Positions 28,143 through 43,100 of a stretch of DNA of 64,000 nucleotides are shown one piece after another; the stretch's first letter is position 1, and the number at the start of each line of letters is the position of its first letter. Source of the stretch: Struthio camelus (lineage: Eukaryota > Chordata > Aves > Struthioniformes > Struthionidae); assembly GCF_040807025.1 (NCBI RefSeq), contig NC_090945.1:73543088-73607087 (forward strand). The letters are read 5' to 3'. A program made the position numbers and the translations under genes. Under the pieces are notes generated by a model. That model saw only the letters and a program-made list of their open reading frames with translations, did not search any database and was not told where the DNA came from.

Positions 28143-31100
28143 CTGCAAGACAGAATACCACTTTAAAGAATTCAAGTTAGATGAAGTTTTCCAATACTGT
28201 TTATTTTGAAGCCTCTTGGATTAATTTATTTCAACAGCATTCACAGAAATTAAATTCAATAAAACAAGATTTACAGAAATTTTAAAAAGGATAATATACC
28301 AATTACATTAAGCATATTTCTTAACCCCCTGGAAGCATTTCCACACCTGTCTAAAATGGAAAATAACATTCATCAACTCTTCCACAAAACAAAACAAAAC
28401 CCTCTAGGATTTAACTATATCCAAAATTTAGAACTAGATACTAAGGAAAAACTGGAAAAAAAAGTAGAAAAATACTAATTTTAAGAACTGCACAATGTTG
28501 AGTCTCCTTTTGAAGAATCTCAAAATTTCTAACTTGTTTTGCTAACATATTCTCTCACCCCACACTACGTAACAAATTCAGGCTTGTCTACTTAGTAATA
28601 CTCAAAGAAGTTAAGTTAAATAGACTATAAAGGTATAACTGTTCATATATAAAGGTATAACCGGTCTTATGCAGACCCTCCTATTCTGAATTAAAATGAC
28701 CTTAATTCAATTTATCTTATTTCACCTCCAAATCAAATTTAACTTCACAACAAAGCTTTCAGATTATCTTCCCTGAATACTCTCTTCACTGAAATGGAGC
28801 CATCTTCAGAGACAAATGTGCCAGTTGTTTAATTATGCAGCTCTTCAGAGCAGTTGCAAGAAGAAAGGATCTCCCTAAAAGTAAGTGACTGTCATAGAGC
28901 AAGAGCATTTCATCATCCAAACACAAAGGCACTAAAGCAACAGAATTAATGCTGCATTTTTTCTTGAAATTACAGACAAAACTTATTTAAGATTGTCCAC
29001 AAGTTTGACCTCTGAAGTTCTTTTTAATTATTTCCAAAATTAATAATCTGATTTATTTACTACCTTATTATCATTAGCCTTCTTGCAAAAGCTCAGGAAA
29101 CGCAAACACTTCAAATATGCCAGGTCAGTAATGGTTATTTAAGATAAAATGCATTTTACCTAAAAACACACATTTTTTCCCCTCTGTACATCTTTAATGA
29201 GCATTAGCTACATCAGCTGTGTCCATTCATAAAGCTCCTAAGTAACACCAGTAAAGGAAGAGCATTTGTTGACAAGCTCATGCATCAAAATGCTAATACT
29301 GTCATGGCATGAAAGAGAGTGTATGGTGTGTGAGCTGTTGCCGTTGCCAAGAAAAAGAAGTTGTACTGTCTTGCAGGAGTGATCAGCCTGAAGCTTTATG
29401 AGAAACATATGGCTTGCAAGCAGTTCAAGAGCAGCTCCAATGCCAGGGTTACATCATATATGTCAGTGGCACTGAACTGGCCCATAGCCTTGGTGATGAC
29501 CCTGAATCCCAGCTGTTGAGGTGTTCAAGCTAACCAGATGTTAAAAAGCTCATTTTTGCTGCATACCCCACCATTCTCCACCCAAAACAGAGAACCAGAC
29601 ACAACTGTTATCTCTGGCTTGCAAAGTGACTCTCAGAGTGCTTGGGCTCCTGAGGGGTGTGTCTTATGACTTTTAACTACACAAACACACTGGTATTCAG
29701 GCTGTAGGGTCAGGAACATGGGCCATGCCTACTGATCTCTAGCTCCTGTGCATTACAGGACACAACTTTCCCAACAGTGCACTGTGGGAGAGAAAGCAAA
29801 TGAGCAATGAACACTGACTTTGACCCCATGTCACCTTCTGTTATTGGCTCTCCACCTCGAGGGAAGGGAACTAATATTGCTGAATTTTGGCCACTGTTCC
29901 CATTTAAGTATCCAACATAAACCAGCTGAGACACCTACCGCTCCTCAGTAGTAGTTGCCACCTGGCTCATTTACTTCAGGCTGAGCAGCAGGCTAGGGAA
30001 CAAGATAATGACATACAGTATTTGAAGAAGCACCCATATCACCCAATGTTAGGCACATAATTTAGATTGCTACTCTTCGCTAAGGAAGTTTCTTCCTCTA
30101 TCTGGATACAGCCAGTTTATTTAGGTAGGATATCATGAATACCCAATCACACCCTAGCATCATAGGCACAAACTAGTTGGAAAGTGAAAGCTATACATTT
30201 GGATGGTCCCCTATAAACACTGCAGCCAAAGAAGGCTTCAGAAATCCTTGTTTTCTAACCAGGGTTATGCGCGTGGTACCTTCCCCTGGCACTCACAAAG
30301 AATGCCGGCTGGCTGAAGGGGATGGAGGATTTGCATAGGAGAGCCCTGAAATCTTTTGAGGCATAAAAAGACTGGATCTAAAATTATTTGATGAGAATTT
30401 GCTCACTACAGGAAGCACAACAGTTAGAAGCATCCCTAGTAACAGATGAAAGTCAGCAGGAACAGTACAAGTTCTAGACTTCAATGACCCGCACTAAGGC
30501 AAATCAAATCTTCTTCTCCTCAGGAAGCAGGAGAGCTGGTGAAGCCACCAGAAAAAAAAAAAAAAACACCAAAGCAAAGCTGTGACACTGGTACATTTCA
30601 TTTCTAGAAAAATAACTTCTTTGAAGGGTCTTTCCTTTCCTTCTTTTATCAAATCTTTGACCCATAGATTATTTTGCATCTCAGGATCACTTAAATACTG
30701 GAACAAAGTATTGAAACGCAGTAGAAAGATGGATTCATGAGAACCCTGATGAATGAAGCTGCTACAAGAGTGATAAAAGTTTTCGGAGAATGCTCTGGGT
30801 TATATTAGAAACTTGGTATGATTCTCTAGGAGACGCTCTTCGTCAGGGTAATATAAGACCCCGTAAGAAACTAAAGAGCATATTTTCTGTAAGACTATGG
30901 ACCTAGCTGAGCATTTAATTCACGAAACCAAAAATCATGTATTTTGTCTTATGATATATGCTTTTTCCTTAAAATGCTGTATCTTAATTTCTTCCATTAG
31001 ACAATTATTTCACATTATTTTTATAATATTGATCTATTTTCTTTTATATTTTCTTGTTTTCCTCTAAAATTTTCAGAAGTTACACCACCTAGGAAGAGAT

Positions 31101-34100
31101 AAAAGTATTGTAATATTACACTGAACCTGAAAAAGTATAAATTTGCACACTAGCAAGTTTAAGAAAGCATGCACATACAAACAGCAAAGATCATCTTCCA
31201 CCAAATTAAAAAAAAAAAAGATAGCAGTTTCACAGATACGAATAACAAGTTTTAATTCCTCTGGATAATTTTAATTGCATGTTTGGTCTTACTCTAAGCC
31301 TTAATATTTATCAGAAAAAAGGAAGATTAGTTTTTAAAGTTTTTTCTAATCATAGCTTTTGCTCTAGTTGCATTTACTCTTCTAGACCAACTCCTCCTGT
31401 TGCCCATGTATTCAATCAAAAAACACTGCTAAAATATCTGTATTGTGTACGCTGTCAGAAAACAGTTCTAAATATTTCTCAGCCAAAACTAATTTTACTT
31501 TAAAATGGCAGTAACTTTGAATAGGTACCATTTCCTCAGCCACTACAAATTCTTGAGAACCCGTCTGCAATAAAAGTCATCTACAGAATTATTGAACAGC
31601 TGTATTGGTTATTTCACTGGAAAGGGCAGACTGCCCTAAACTGTTTTTAATCCATATTGTCTACCCCTCAGTATTTTTAATAATCTTTCTGAAGGTTAAG
31701 AATAATAACATATCTCTCAGTAATGGATCTCCTCCTCCTTCATTAAAAAAAATGACTAAATAACAACTACCTTCTTGTTTCTTCCTCTCTCCTTCATCTC
31801 ATTGGAATTCCAATTGAGTGCAAGTGACATTTTCTGTAACGTCAGAAAAAAGAAGCCTCTTCTTGTGAAAAACTTTCTCAAAAGGCCCCTTGGTCTTGAT
31901 TAGCAATTCTCAAAAAAGATTGAAATCCCTGAGTTAAACCCTCTCTCCGCTGTAAGGGTGGGACTCACCTGACTGAAGCATATCTCCTCCAGGGCCTCTT
32001 TACAACCAACGGAGAGAAACAGCGACTTCTGGGACTCTTCTTGTCTTACTTAAAGTAGATGTACAAATAGGCAGGATACTCCCTAGTAAATATCTCTTTG
32101 CTTCTGATAATCATGACAATAAATAGAGAAAATATCCCAGATGTAATTGCCTGAAGTACAGACAGCAAACATGAAACGCATCTCACCTTCAATTTCAGAA
32201 AAGCTTTTAATCTCATCAGCCACACACAAAACCTTTTAAGGGGAGCATCAGAGAACGTTATCTCAGAGCTGTTTCTTTCAAATATGATTCACAGGAAAAG
32301 CAGAAAGTGGTTTCTTGCAAAAAATGTGTAGAACTAGAAAAAATTCATTGTTCTACCCAAAAGTGTCTCAGAAGAAATCCGTTTGAGGCAAAGAAGGATT
32401 AGCCTATACTGCTCTGTACATTTATCCCTTATTGTATAAAACAAAGAACTCACTACTCTGGACACAGTCTTTGCCTGGAGCTTTCTATCCATAAGGATTA
32501 GGATGACTCCATGAAAAGCAACAAAAAGCACTACCATTTATATATACTCCCCACACAAACTCCCTCGCAGCCCTGAGAAATGGGAGCAAATAGCCACAAC
32601 AGCCTCAGATCCACTCTAGAAATAATATATAAAATATATCATAAAGTCAAAGGTTCTCAGTGCAAGAGAAACTGAAGTGAATGGGTACCCCAACATTATC
32701 CAGTACCAGATATCAGTTATCAGCCACTGGACAGAGGTTGTTGACATTAAGCCAGGACTTGCTGGCTCACTAATCTGAGGAAAAGTATTAACATACTCCT
32801 ATTTCCCTACGCATACTCCAAAAGAGGGAGAAAAGGCCCAAAGAGATGCTGCAGAGCTGCATAGGTGGGGATGAGCACGTGTGAAGGGCAAGCCAAGCTC
32901 TCTTGCTCCTCTCTATGGTTCTCTAATTTATCAAAAGCAGCATGGACACAGCCCCACATTCAAGCTGGTAAAACTGGGTACAGCCTGTTTCTTAAGCTGC
33001 AAGTAAACACCTAAGTTCAGGAAGAAAAAAAAAGTCGTCTCCCCTTTCACAATTCTATTAATTATCTCTAGTGTCTTCTTTTCCTTTCCACTCTTCCCAC
33101 CCCAAATAAACTGGCTGTTGCAAACCCCAGTCCCAGTTCCTTCTGTTAGCTGCTTAATGAATATAATGAGCTTATGAATGCTGCACTGTGTACTTTCAGT
33201 TGCGATAGGAAGAGAAACAATAACTGTTAATAATGTTCATGAAATAATTCTATAACCGCAAAGTATAGCAAGAACAGCAAGATGAGGCCGAGGCCCTTCC
33301 AACTGGAAAACATCAACGTTTAAAAAAAAACAAACAAACAAGGAAATGTGACATGACAAAGGCACTAAAATTGAGTTTGGCCACATATTCTGTGTTGGCA
33401 GAGCTGCTCGACCACCAGGCGGGCCAGTGAAGCCCTGGCACGGCACTGTGCCGAGGGCCACGTGCACAGGCTGGAAGGCAGCCCTCGTCCCCAGGAGCTC
33501 ACAGAGGGCCCTCTGGACACATGCTTTTTATTTTCCAAACACAAAACAAGACAAGGTTCTAATTACTTCAGTTTTCCAAATTTATTATCAGTCCACTAAA
33601 AGTGTCTCCAATAGTTTCTCATTCCAGATCTTTCAAAAGGAAAGTATATCACAAAGTCTAGAAATCAACTACTCTTAACTTGTTTGTGCCTCCTATATTC
33701 TTGAATCTGTATTAGACATACTTTGTCATTCTTATGGCTTCCCAGAAGGTTTTTTTTTCCCCCAAATTAAGAGATAGAAGTGAAGAAGCTTTTCTTCATT
33801 ATCTTGCACACAATCTTTGCTTTCATTAGACTGACACAGGTGTTTCCTGTGGATCAACAAGAGTTAAAATAAAGTCTTCTGTGTAATTTTAGTACGCATA
33901 TTACAACTAAACTAAATTACAAATAAAAGGGCTTCATGGGGTACAGTTTCACAGTTGGAAAAAACATTCAGAATCTGGTCTTCTTTACAGGGACTTGAAC
34001 AAAATCTCATTAGAAGAAAGAATGACCTTTCTTTTTCAAGTAGATCAATCCAACATATATTCGGCCTCAGAGGAAATTACATTGCTTGAACAAAATTATG

Positions 34101-37100
34101 GGATACTACTTCATGAGCCAAGCAAATTTGCTTTATCGCTCAATAATATTTGAAGGCAATGCTGGACTAAGAAACAGCAGTACTCAAAATGAGTGCTGCT
34201 CAACTGAACTGAATTGAAATTTTCAGTTAGTGCAAATAGCAAAATTAAGTCACTGGAACAGCAGTGATTTATAGCAACTGAGAATGCAGCCTAGAATGCT
34301 GGAAGTGAAAAAAACAAGATCCGAGGATGCTTGGCTTTGTATCACATTGCCTTATTGCTTTAGTATGTTAATTGGAATGGTCATTAGGAAGAAAATAATT
34401 CTGGCAAACTGGATTAATAAAGACCTTCTATTTTGGGTATTGGGTCTAGAAGGGAATGATCATCTGTTCTGCCTTCAATGAGAAAAGAATGGAAGTTTAC
34501 TTTTTTCTTTAAGCATGAGTAACTTGCTGATGTTCACAAGCACTTCTCTGAGCTGCAGCTTCCAAGCACACAGGCAGTGTAGGTTATCCAGTCTACAAAT
34601 AATTCCAACACAGTGGAAATGAAAATATAGTTCTTAAAAGAACTTTGAAGTATTCTTTTTTTCTGAGAGCAGAGTATAGTTTTTCACTTAACTACAAAAA
34701 GCCAGGGACTGAATTTAATAGAGTCTACTTCTGGTCAAAGGGCTCTGGATCAGCCCTTCGTGCATCACTGCAAAACTTGGGTTGAAATTCATCAGTAAGC
34801 TAAAGCAGGCAGGTCCTCTGCCGATGAGTAACAGACTTCAGTTTGCCATCAGGTCCAGAAATGAATAAAGCTAATTCCCAATCTTTATTTTAAGGGGAGA
34901 AAAATATGCATCTGTTCACTGTGTTTTCTCTAGAAGCATTAAAACGTTAGGAATGATTTAGAAGTAAAATCTGACAGGAAGGAAAGGAATGAGCTTTCCA
35001 AGACATTTTACGTAAGTAAAAGCTGGCATGGCCAGGGAATCTTAGATGTGAACTCCAGCAAGAATAGTTGAAATGCATTAAAAAGAATCCTCAAAGACGA
35101 AAAGTCAGTTCAGTTTACCATATGTCTACAGAATTCAGTAGAGGATTTGGAAAACCAAAGGAATGCATCATATGAATCCAAAACATTCTCTCTTCCTTGT
35201 GCTTGTAACTATTAATTGTTAAATTAGATGTAGCGTCACTTGGAAATTTTTCTCACTAAAATGTTTTCCATTGGAAACTTAAAACTTTTCATGGGAACAT
35301 ACAGATCCGCTTTGGCTGGAAAGGTTTCCCCACGACATATGGGATCACTTATCACAGCCCAGTAAAACAATCTGCTCTAGAGCGGCCAGGAGCTCAGGGT
35401 GACAGTGCCCAGCAAGAGAAAGTCCATTGTTGGCACGATCCAGAAGGCTCGAATCTCTGCGTCCCAGAGTGCACATGGACCTCTGACCACTGGATACTGT
35501 TGGGGGTGGGGGGGGGAGTTTGTGGGGGACCTTCACTTTTAGTGTGAATAATTAAATGTCTGCTGAAGCGGGGAATTGAAACTGGGGGTCCTGCATCCCA
35601 GATAGATCCACTGGCCATCAGGCTATAGATTTAATCTTTCTTCCCCATCACTCCTTTTAGAGCTGTTCAATTTTGCAATAATTAGACATGCAGGGAGACA
35701 GCGTAAATGTGTACAGTTTTTTGATATTTATTGGTAAGCTTTACTGTAATGCTCATTTATTACAGCAATGTCTGAGAAACTGTCTGAATATTTTCAGAGC
35801 AGCTATGGGAGGCAGTGAAGTATTATCTTCATTTTTGATAGATGAGTTATTAACTTCTCTCACATAAAATATCATTTCTAGGCTAGCTACTGCGGTCAGA
35901 CTACTGCGTATGTGGTTTTTGCTTAGAGAACAGACATACTTTGCGACAAACTCCAGCAGATTACACCCTGACAAAACTGCAGCTAAACAGACAACTCCAC
36001 TGCCATGCCTGAAGCAATTTTTATAAGTGCCTAGGCATATATTATGTTAACTACACACTGAGTGTCACTAAACACTTAAAAAAAAAAATCACTGACTTGA
36101 TACAACAGTGGAAACCGGAGGACCTACAAGGAAGTACAAACATTTACCTCTTGATTGCACAACGGTGTAAAAGCAATTGCATACTCTGCCAGTGCCACAT
36201 CGTTCACCAACTTCTTCACCTCTTCTTCAAAAGTTGAGCTAATAATTCCTTGCCTGTGAAACTCTCCATGCATCCTAGTAATTAAGTTGTTCCTTTCCTG
36301 GCACTTTCGGATGAGGCAAGCCAGCCTAGCCTACACAGAACAAACACATACAGGTTGATTTCATTCCCTGTTGAAAACTGTGAGATTATATGCTGTGTCT
36401 GATGCAATTCTGCACATTTTGACCCAAAGTTATACATTGCATTCCTATGTTTCTAGGCCATTCAGCACCTCTGCACCCTGCTACAGCAATACACAGTAAG
36501 CTGGAAAGAGATATTCACTTTCCCATGTGTGAAGTCCCTGTTGACGAGCTGAAGAGTACACATGGCCAAATACTGCTTTGCCAGCTCACCCTTGTGAAAG
36601 CCCAGTAACAAGCAGCCTAAATCAGTGGCATTTCCAGAAAGCAGGCACATACACCACACACAGAAGGGCTATGAAACACTTAAAAATAAATAAGTCCTGT
36701 AACCAAGGAGATAAACCATAAGTTTTCAGCAAAATACACTACCTTCAGAGGAGCGAGTGTCAACTTTGCTTCACTCTTTTGCTTCTGAAGTTCTTTCACC
36801 TGACAGAATAAAAAACTTGTTGCTTTAATTTATTCAAGAGTCATTTTAAAGTACTATTGTACTTTTTTGATATTTGTTTTAGACCTGACTTTCAAGGCAT
36901 ACACTTTGCATATTTTTGTGACCCTGTATCACAAAGAGCATAACATAAAGCAGCCTAAGACACTGTTTACACACCAATAGGCCCTTACACTCAAACACTG
37001 CCCCAGCATTAATGTTGGCATTATGTATTACCAAACGCTTTGGGACATTTTTAGATGGAAGCTTACACCACTGATGTTATTTCATCAAAGCAAGCACCAC

Positions 37101-40100
37101 ATTAAAGACCTGGAGTCCTTCATTATGAAATTCATATTCTCATCTGCTCTGTGAATCTTCCAAACTACTCCTTTGGGGAGCAATTTTCCCTTTTATCATC
37201 TATATTATGTTGCAGAATGCAAGAAACAAGGAGGGATTTTCTCCACATATACTTCATGTCATGCTTTCAAAAGCGTACATTGAGGGCTTCCTACCCCTCT
37301 GCCAGGGTCGATGCATGTCCTCTACTATGAAATGAACCAGACAGCCTGAACTGTACCTTAAGATTAAAATGTTTATTGCTCATGGGAAACCTATTTTCCA
37401 ATTATGCAGGAAAAGAAACAGTAATCTGCTAGATAAAAATCTATCTGAGTTATGATTCAACACAGTATTATTTGGCACTAAAGTACAGATTCATTTATAT
37501 TCATTTTATCTGACAATTTATGTTTCTACAAAGCCTTCAGTAAATATATCACGTGCATCAAACACAAGACTCCCTCCATGAGAATTCGGTTATGCTGAAA
37601 GAGGTCTCCCGGTCCTCAGCTAATAAATTGCGGGCGTGGGAAGGAATGTAGCAGATAGCAGAGGAGAGAGACCTTGTGCTTTACCTTGTGCTAGCAATGA
37701 GGGAACAAAGCGGAAGCTGGCCATAGGTCCCTTTAGTGGAGACATTATAGTCTTGACAAGGCATGGAGCAAAACACTTGGCTGATGCAATTAGGAGTTGC
37801 CTATTTATGTGGATAGCACGTTTCACCCTTTATTCACCTGCCTTCTGATGCACACCATCCATCAGCAGAGACAACAGACGCTACAAAACACTCCCATTTT
37901 ACTACCACCGCTCTGCTCAGAGGCATCCTAATCAATTCCTGAGAGGAGCCACTAATCCCCTGTACAGGCCTGGCTAAAAGTAAATCACTGTACATGACAA
38001 GGCTAGAAATAATAAAACTGTACAATAGGTGGATTTATTGTGGAGGACGTAGGATGAAACTTGTGTTCAATAGGTAGAAGAAAACTGTCTCTTGTGCTTG
38101 ACAAAAGAGACAGAGGAGGAGCACGTTCTACACATTGTAAAAACTATTTAGAAAACTGCTTAGCTTGCAGTTGTTTCACAGCATGATCAGCAGTTCCCAT
38201 TTAGCTCACATTATAACAATCATCCATTTCCCAAAAATCGTTTCCAAATAAATAAAACAGGGGGAAAACGGTACCACCCTTCTAAGGGGAATAAAGTCAT
38301 AGCAGGAATTTGTCTCCACCTGACAGTTTAGCAGCTGTAGTTTCACTGACAATTAAGGCAGTATCTCTTGTATGTACCTGCCCTCGTTTAGCAGGTAAAA
38401 TACAAGCCAGAAGTATCAAAACTGCTTGTGTAAGTATATTTGCATATACATGCAGGCTCTCCCCAGAGTAACTATGTCATTAAAAACATATATATACACA
38501 TACACATACACACACAAATATACACATACATACATATATATACATATAAACCACACACCTAACCGAAAATGGTAAGAAATTCTTAACATGTAACCCTAAC
38601 AGCTAGACCAAAAAATATGTTGTCCAAAACTCTATCACTAGCTCACTCTCCTAATCTTATATAGTGTGTCAAGAGCATTGGGAATGTTAAAAATCCTGAC
38701 AATTAATCCTCACTCCTAACTAAGGAGACCGCTCAGCTAAGAATTTCAGCGCCACTTTGCTAGCATTAGGCTGTGGGGATTACAGCAGACCCTGGCAACA
38801 ACTTTCTTTATAAAGGGACTACCGTTTTGCCATCCTGTTGACCATGCAGGCATTTTACATCTTTCCCTTATTTCTTTGAAGACAGGGTAACTTTTATAGG
38901 CCTGCATACCATTTAATTATCTCCAGACCCATTCAAGGAAGAAGAACATTCTGGCTCTCATTTCAGAAGAATAAAGTAGAATCTGAAGTCTAAGCTCACC
39001 TCTAAGTCTAGGCACACAGAAAAGAGCTTTGTTGTACCTTTTCGCATAGCTGAGCCTGAAGCACTTCCACTTCATTTTGCAAATCTTGAAACTGATTTTG
39101 TAATGCAGTCTGGTCCCTGAGCTGGGCTTTCAAGGTCAGCACTTGCTGCTCTAATCTCTTTTTGGCTATTTTACTCTCCACCATTTCTTGGGCTTCTCTC
39201 ACATTGTGCACAGGCTAGAGAGCAAATATATAGATTTTCAAATTAGATGTATAAATTAATAAAAATATTATCAATTATGCTTTTGGGCACTAAATTTCTC
39301 AACATACATACCTACCTTGTATGTCACAAATATTTTTAATCTGGTATAAATTATATGACTTCAAAGATTCAAAAACATATTAGCATTAACGTTTCGCACT
39401 AATCTTAAAACTGTTTATGAGCAAGGAGTTCTCGATCCTCTGTGAGGGTAGGTATAGGACTGGGATTTCACAATGCCCCTTCAAGGTAAGTACTGTATTA
39501 TAATCATTTCAGACCTGGGGAAATTGGGGCACAGACAGATTAGCTGACTAACCTAAATTCACATAGTGAGTAAGAATAGAATTCAAAAGTCCCTAGTCTC
39601 CTGCTCCAACTTCTATATAATAGGTCCCTTGCTTTCCACATATATTTATCTTAGAGAGTAAATTCCACTCTCACAGTTATTTTTTGTTTTGGAAGGCTAC
39701 TAATATTAACCAGATTTTAAGTATAGATTTCATATTTAATATTAAAAAAGGAAATATTAATTACATTAAATGTAGTATTAGCGGTATAGAACAAGGAGAA
39801 GGAGGATCTTCTGAATTTAACTCCCGCTCCCCCACTCTGCTTTTTTCAGTTTCATGCTCTTAGACTGAAAGGATTAGTGAGAGCTTTAGATTTATGGCCA
39901 GCGTCACTAGGTCAGCTCCTAGAAGAGATACTATCAGGTTAAATGTATAGTCTAAGAATGAGGAAAATCTAAGGGCAACGAAAGTCTTGTCAGAGACATT
40001 TCTGTTGTTTTGACCTTATATTAAAAAAAACATTGAATTGAAAAACACAGCTGTTCAAGCTTTACTATAACACGCTATATCCATAAGTCTGAAGAGATTA

Positions 40101-43100
40101 TAGCATTGCAATGACTAAGCTAAAAATTCTAGTCACACCTGTGATACACTGCAGTAAAACCATATAACCTTCTGACAAAAGACGCAGGAAGATGCTTTGA
40201 TTTTAGCAGATGTTAACATTGATAGAGCTGGAAGAAGAGCTACTGTTCAGCCACGATGCATAGCAACTGTTTAATTTTCCCTGGTTTTGTGAAAATTTTG
40301 ACACTCTTTGTGACTACAATATACTAAAGGTACCAGTACCCAATTTCACAGGGAGCAAGCTGAACTGATACCACACTGATAGCAACACACCATTGCAACA
40401 CAAACTAAAAATAGAAATATGATATTTTCATACTGTTTTTCTTAATGAAAGAAGTCCTCTATGCATAGTATTCTAATAAGCCAGAGCATGCTTTGTATCA
40501 AAATTTTGGCTCCCTCTTGTGTTAACAGAAAAGAACAATAATAATTGTTGGACACATATCAAGATTGACTACATCAGGGTTGCACTGACAAAGCCTGAGT
40601 ACTGTCTGAGACATGGTATTTTCCTCATCCTTTTCATTCCTACACAAAATCAAAATCCAAAAAAGAAAAGCTGAAAACAAAAACGGAAACAATCCCTGAC
40701 TGAAGAGGCTCAATGAAGAAAGAGGTGGAAAAAAATTTGCTTACAGTTCAAAGACAAAGGTTCCCTCTTTCCTTTTCTATTTTGCTAACCTGCCAGGATC
40801 TTTTCGTAGTTCCAAGAAAGAAAAGAAGGAAATAGTATTAATTTATGATCACTTTCTCAGATGCCCCAATGAACAAAAGCCATTGGTTTTACAGCCACGC
40901 TCCAGAAGAGTGAAGGACAGAAGCTAGGTCTGGTAAATACACTAAAGGATAACTAAACCCAAAATTTATCACTTAACACACTGAGTTCTTATAAAACCGG
41001 CAAGATCTCTAGCCTTTAACGTTGATGCCTAAACATTAAAAATATCTTCCTCTTCTTGTGTAAGCAAGCTCACTTGAAAACTCAAAAAACAAATGAGACT
41101 GAATCTGATTTTGTGGCTACAGGCCAAGACAGGAGCCTAGTGTTTGCTGGGGAGGTCTGGCAATTCATTTATTGTATGCATTTTATCCAAAATTCTTGTA
41201 TTGATTTTCAAAGCTGTAAAACAATAACCTGCTCCCTTCCTGCTCCCCCACATATATTTCGCAACTCCTACTACAACACTACAGTTCAGAAAGCTACCTT
41301 AGCATCCCAGAAGATTTCCCCAAATACTCCTGTGCTAAATGGTGCTTCCTCTGTGAGCAACACCATCGAAAGAGAGAGTCCTAGTTGGTGTACATTATCT
41401 TGATTCTCTTTTTTTGCAATGTATATCTGCTTTTTGGAGTCTCAGACAAGAACTAGGATCCCTTGGTGTCAGGGGCTGCAGAACATAAAATATCTTCAAA
41501 CTCCTAAAAGACACACTTGAAACATGTCTCAAAGACTTCACAGTCTAGGTTCTACATCTGGAAAAACACATCATCATTTCTTTCAAGCGTTGGGAACAGA
41601 AGATGTCGACTAAATGTAGTTTAGAACAGGAGAAAGTATAAATGACTATGATTTACAGTATCATACTGTATTAATATCTTTGTGGGATGAAAAGAACTTT
41701 TTGGATAGGGTGACTACTAACTGCAAATAAGAGCATGACTATTAGTTCACACAACTGCCCTCAGGAAGAAAAATGATGCTAGCAAAGTAGTTCATGGCAG
41801 TCATTGTGTCAAAATTCTTATTTATTTTTTATCTAGAAAAACTTAGGTCACATTTTAAGGATTTCACACCAACCCACAACTGACAGCTTGATGTTTATTA
41901 ACAGGTTTATTTTAAAAGATAAATATTGAAACAAAGTCATACTCTTTGCTCCAGTATACCCACTCCATTTCCTATTTGTACTGCTATTCGCATAACTTTG
42001 CCAATCAAATGAACATCCTTTGGTCAAGATATCATGGACTTATGTCACGCAAATAATTAACTGTATCATCAAATATTGTAACTGAAGGACAAACCCAGTT
42101 CTGTGATGTACATACACTGCATCTTTAATACCAGAAGAAGATAGGTGGGTGCTGAAGCACAGAATTTGATATCAACCTACAATAACGATTTAAATTAGAC
42201 AAAGAAGTGAGATCTATATCAGACAACAAAATACCCTAAAATGAAAAATTTAGTTACTGAAGTGATCTAAAAATGACTTTTCAGAAGAAAGGCTGACCTG
42301 CACTTTTTCCAGTACACAAAAGTTCTGCGAAGATTAATGAATTTATATTCCCATGTGGGTCATATAAATAATTAATACCTTACTTCGGTCACCATAAAAT
42401 AAGTAGTAATTGCCCCAGATTGTCCCCAGCCAAAAGGGTTTATCTCCATTGCCCAAAAAAGCTCTGAAAAGCTTAGGTGTTTCCTTAACCAAAACAACTT
42501 GATAAACTTGCATTCGTTTTAAAACAATCTGGAGTTTCCTTATAAATTTTTATAAGTTCCTTCATAAATTTATAAATTTCACTAAGTTTTGAGATGCTAC
42601 ATCCCAATACATCATTTTGAGATTAAGAAGTCTGTGTTTCATTTTCAGGTAGAGGTCAGAATTCAGTTCCTTAAACATTGGTACCTAATACCAGGTAAGG
42701 AGCACAAGATAATCTGAGATAAGTGCATGGGACTTGCAGATGGCCTGTAGGGGACTGTGCCCTCAGCTAGGATGACCTAAGGAACTGACATGGTATAAAC
42801 AGTGATATTCTGACTCAGCTGATCTGAGTCAGAATATTTACTTTTTCCAGAATTTGTTCTTATTTTTTTCTAAAGCCTTATCTCATGCATTCAAACTAAA
42901 CTTGTAAATATTGTAGTTTGTTTCAAAACTGTTTTTCCATCTGAAAAACGTTACATATTTCCTCTTTGTAATTCTCCTTTCAAGAAGGATTGAAATATTT
43001 TGGGGGCTAGCTGCAAAGTTTTTATGAAAACTTCTTCCAGGAGACATTGGACTATTCAATAACTAAAACTCTTTTCGTAAAACACTTCATTCTGGTGGAA

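Noticed and set aside
30494..30706. Minus-strand frame MFQYLSDPEMQNNLWVKDL, after an acceptor-like site
   Set aside because: No donor or phase that fits the C4orf50-like model, and the frame runs into a poly-Phe/Trp tract from a poly(A) run. Could be an old mobile-element fragment, but I cannot name it.
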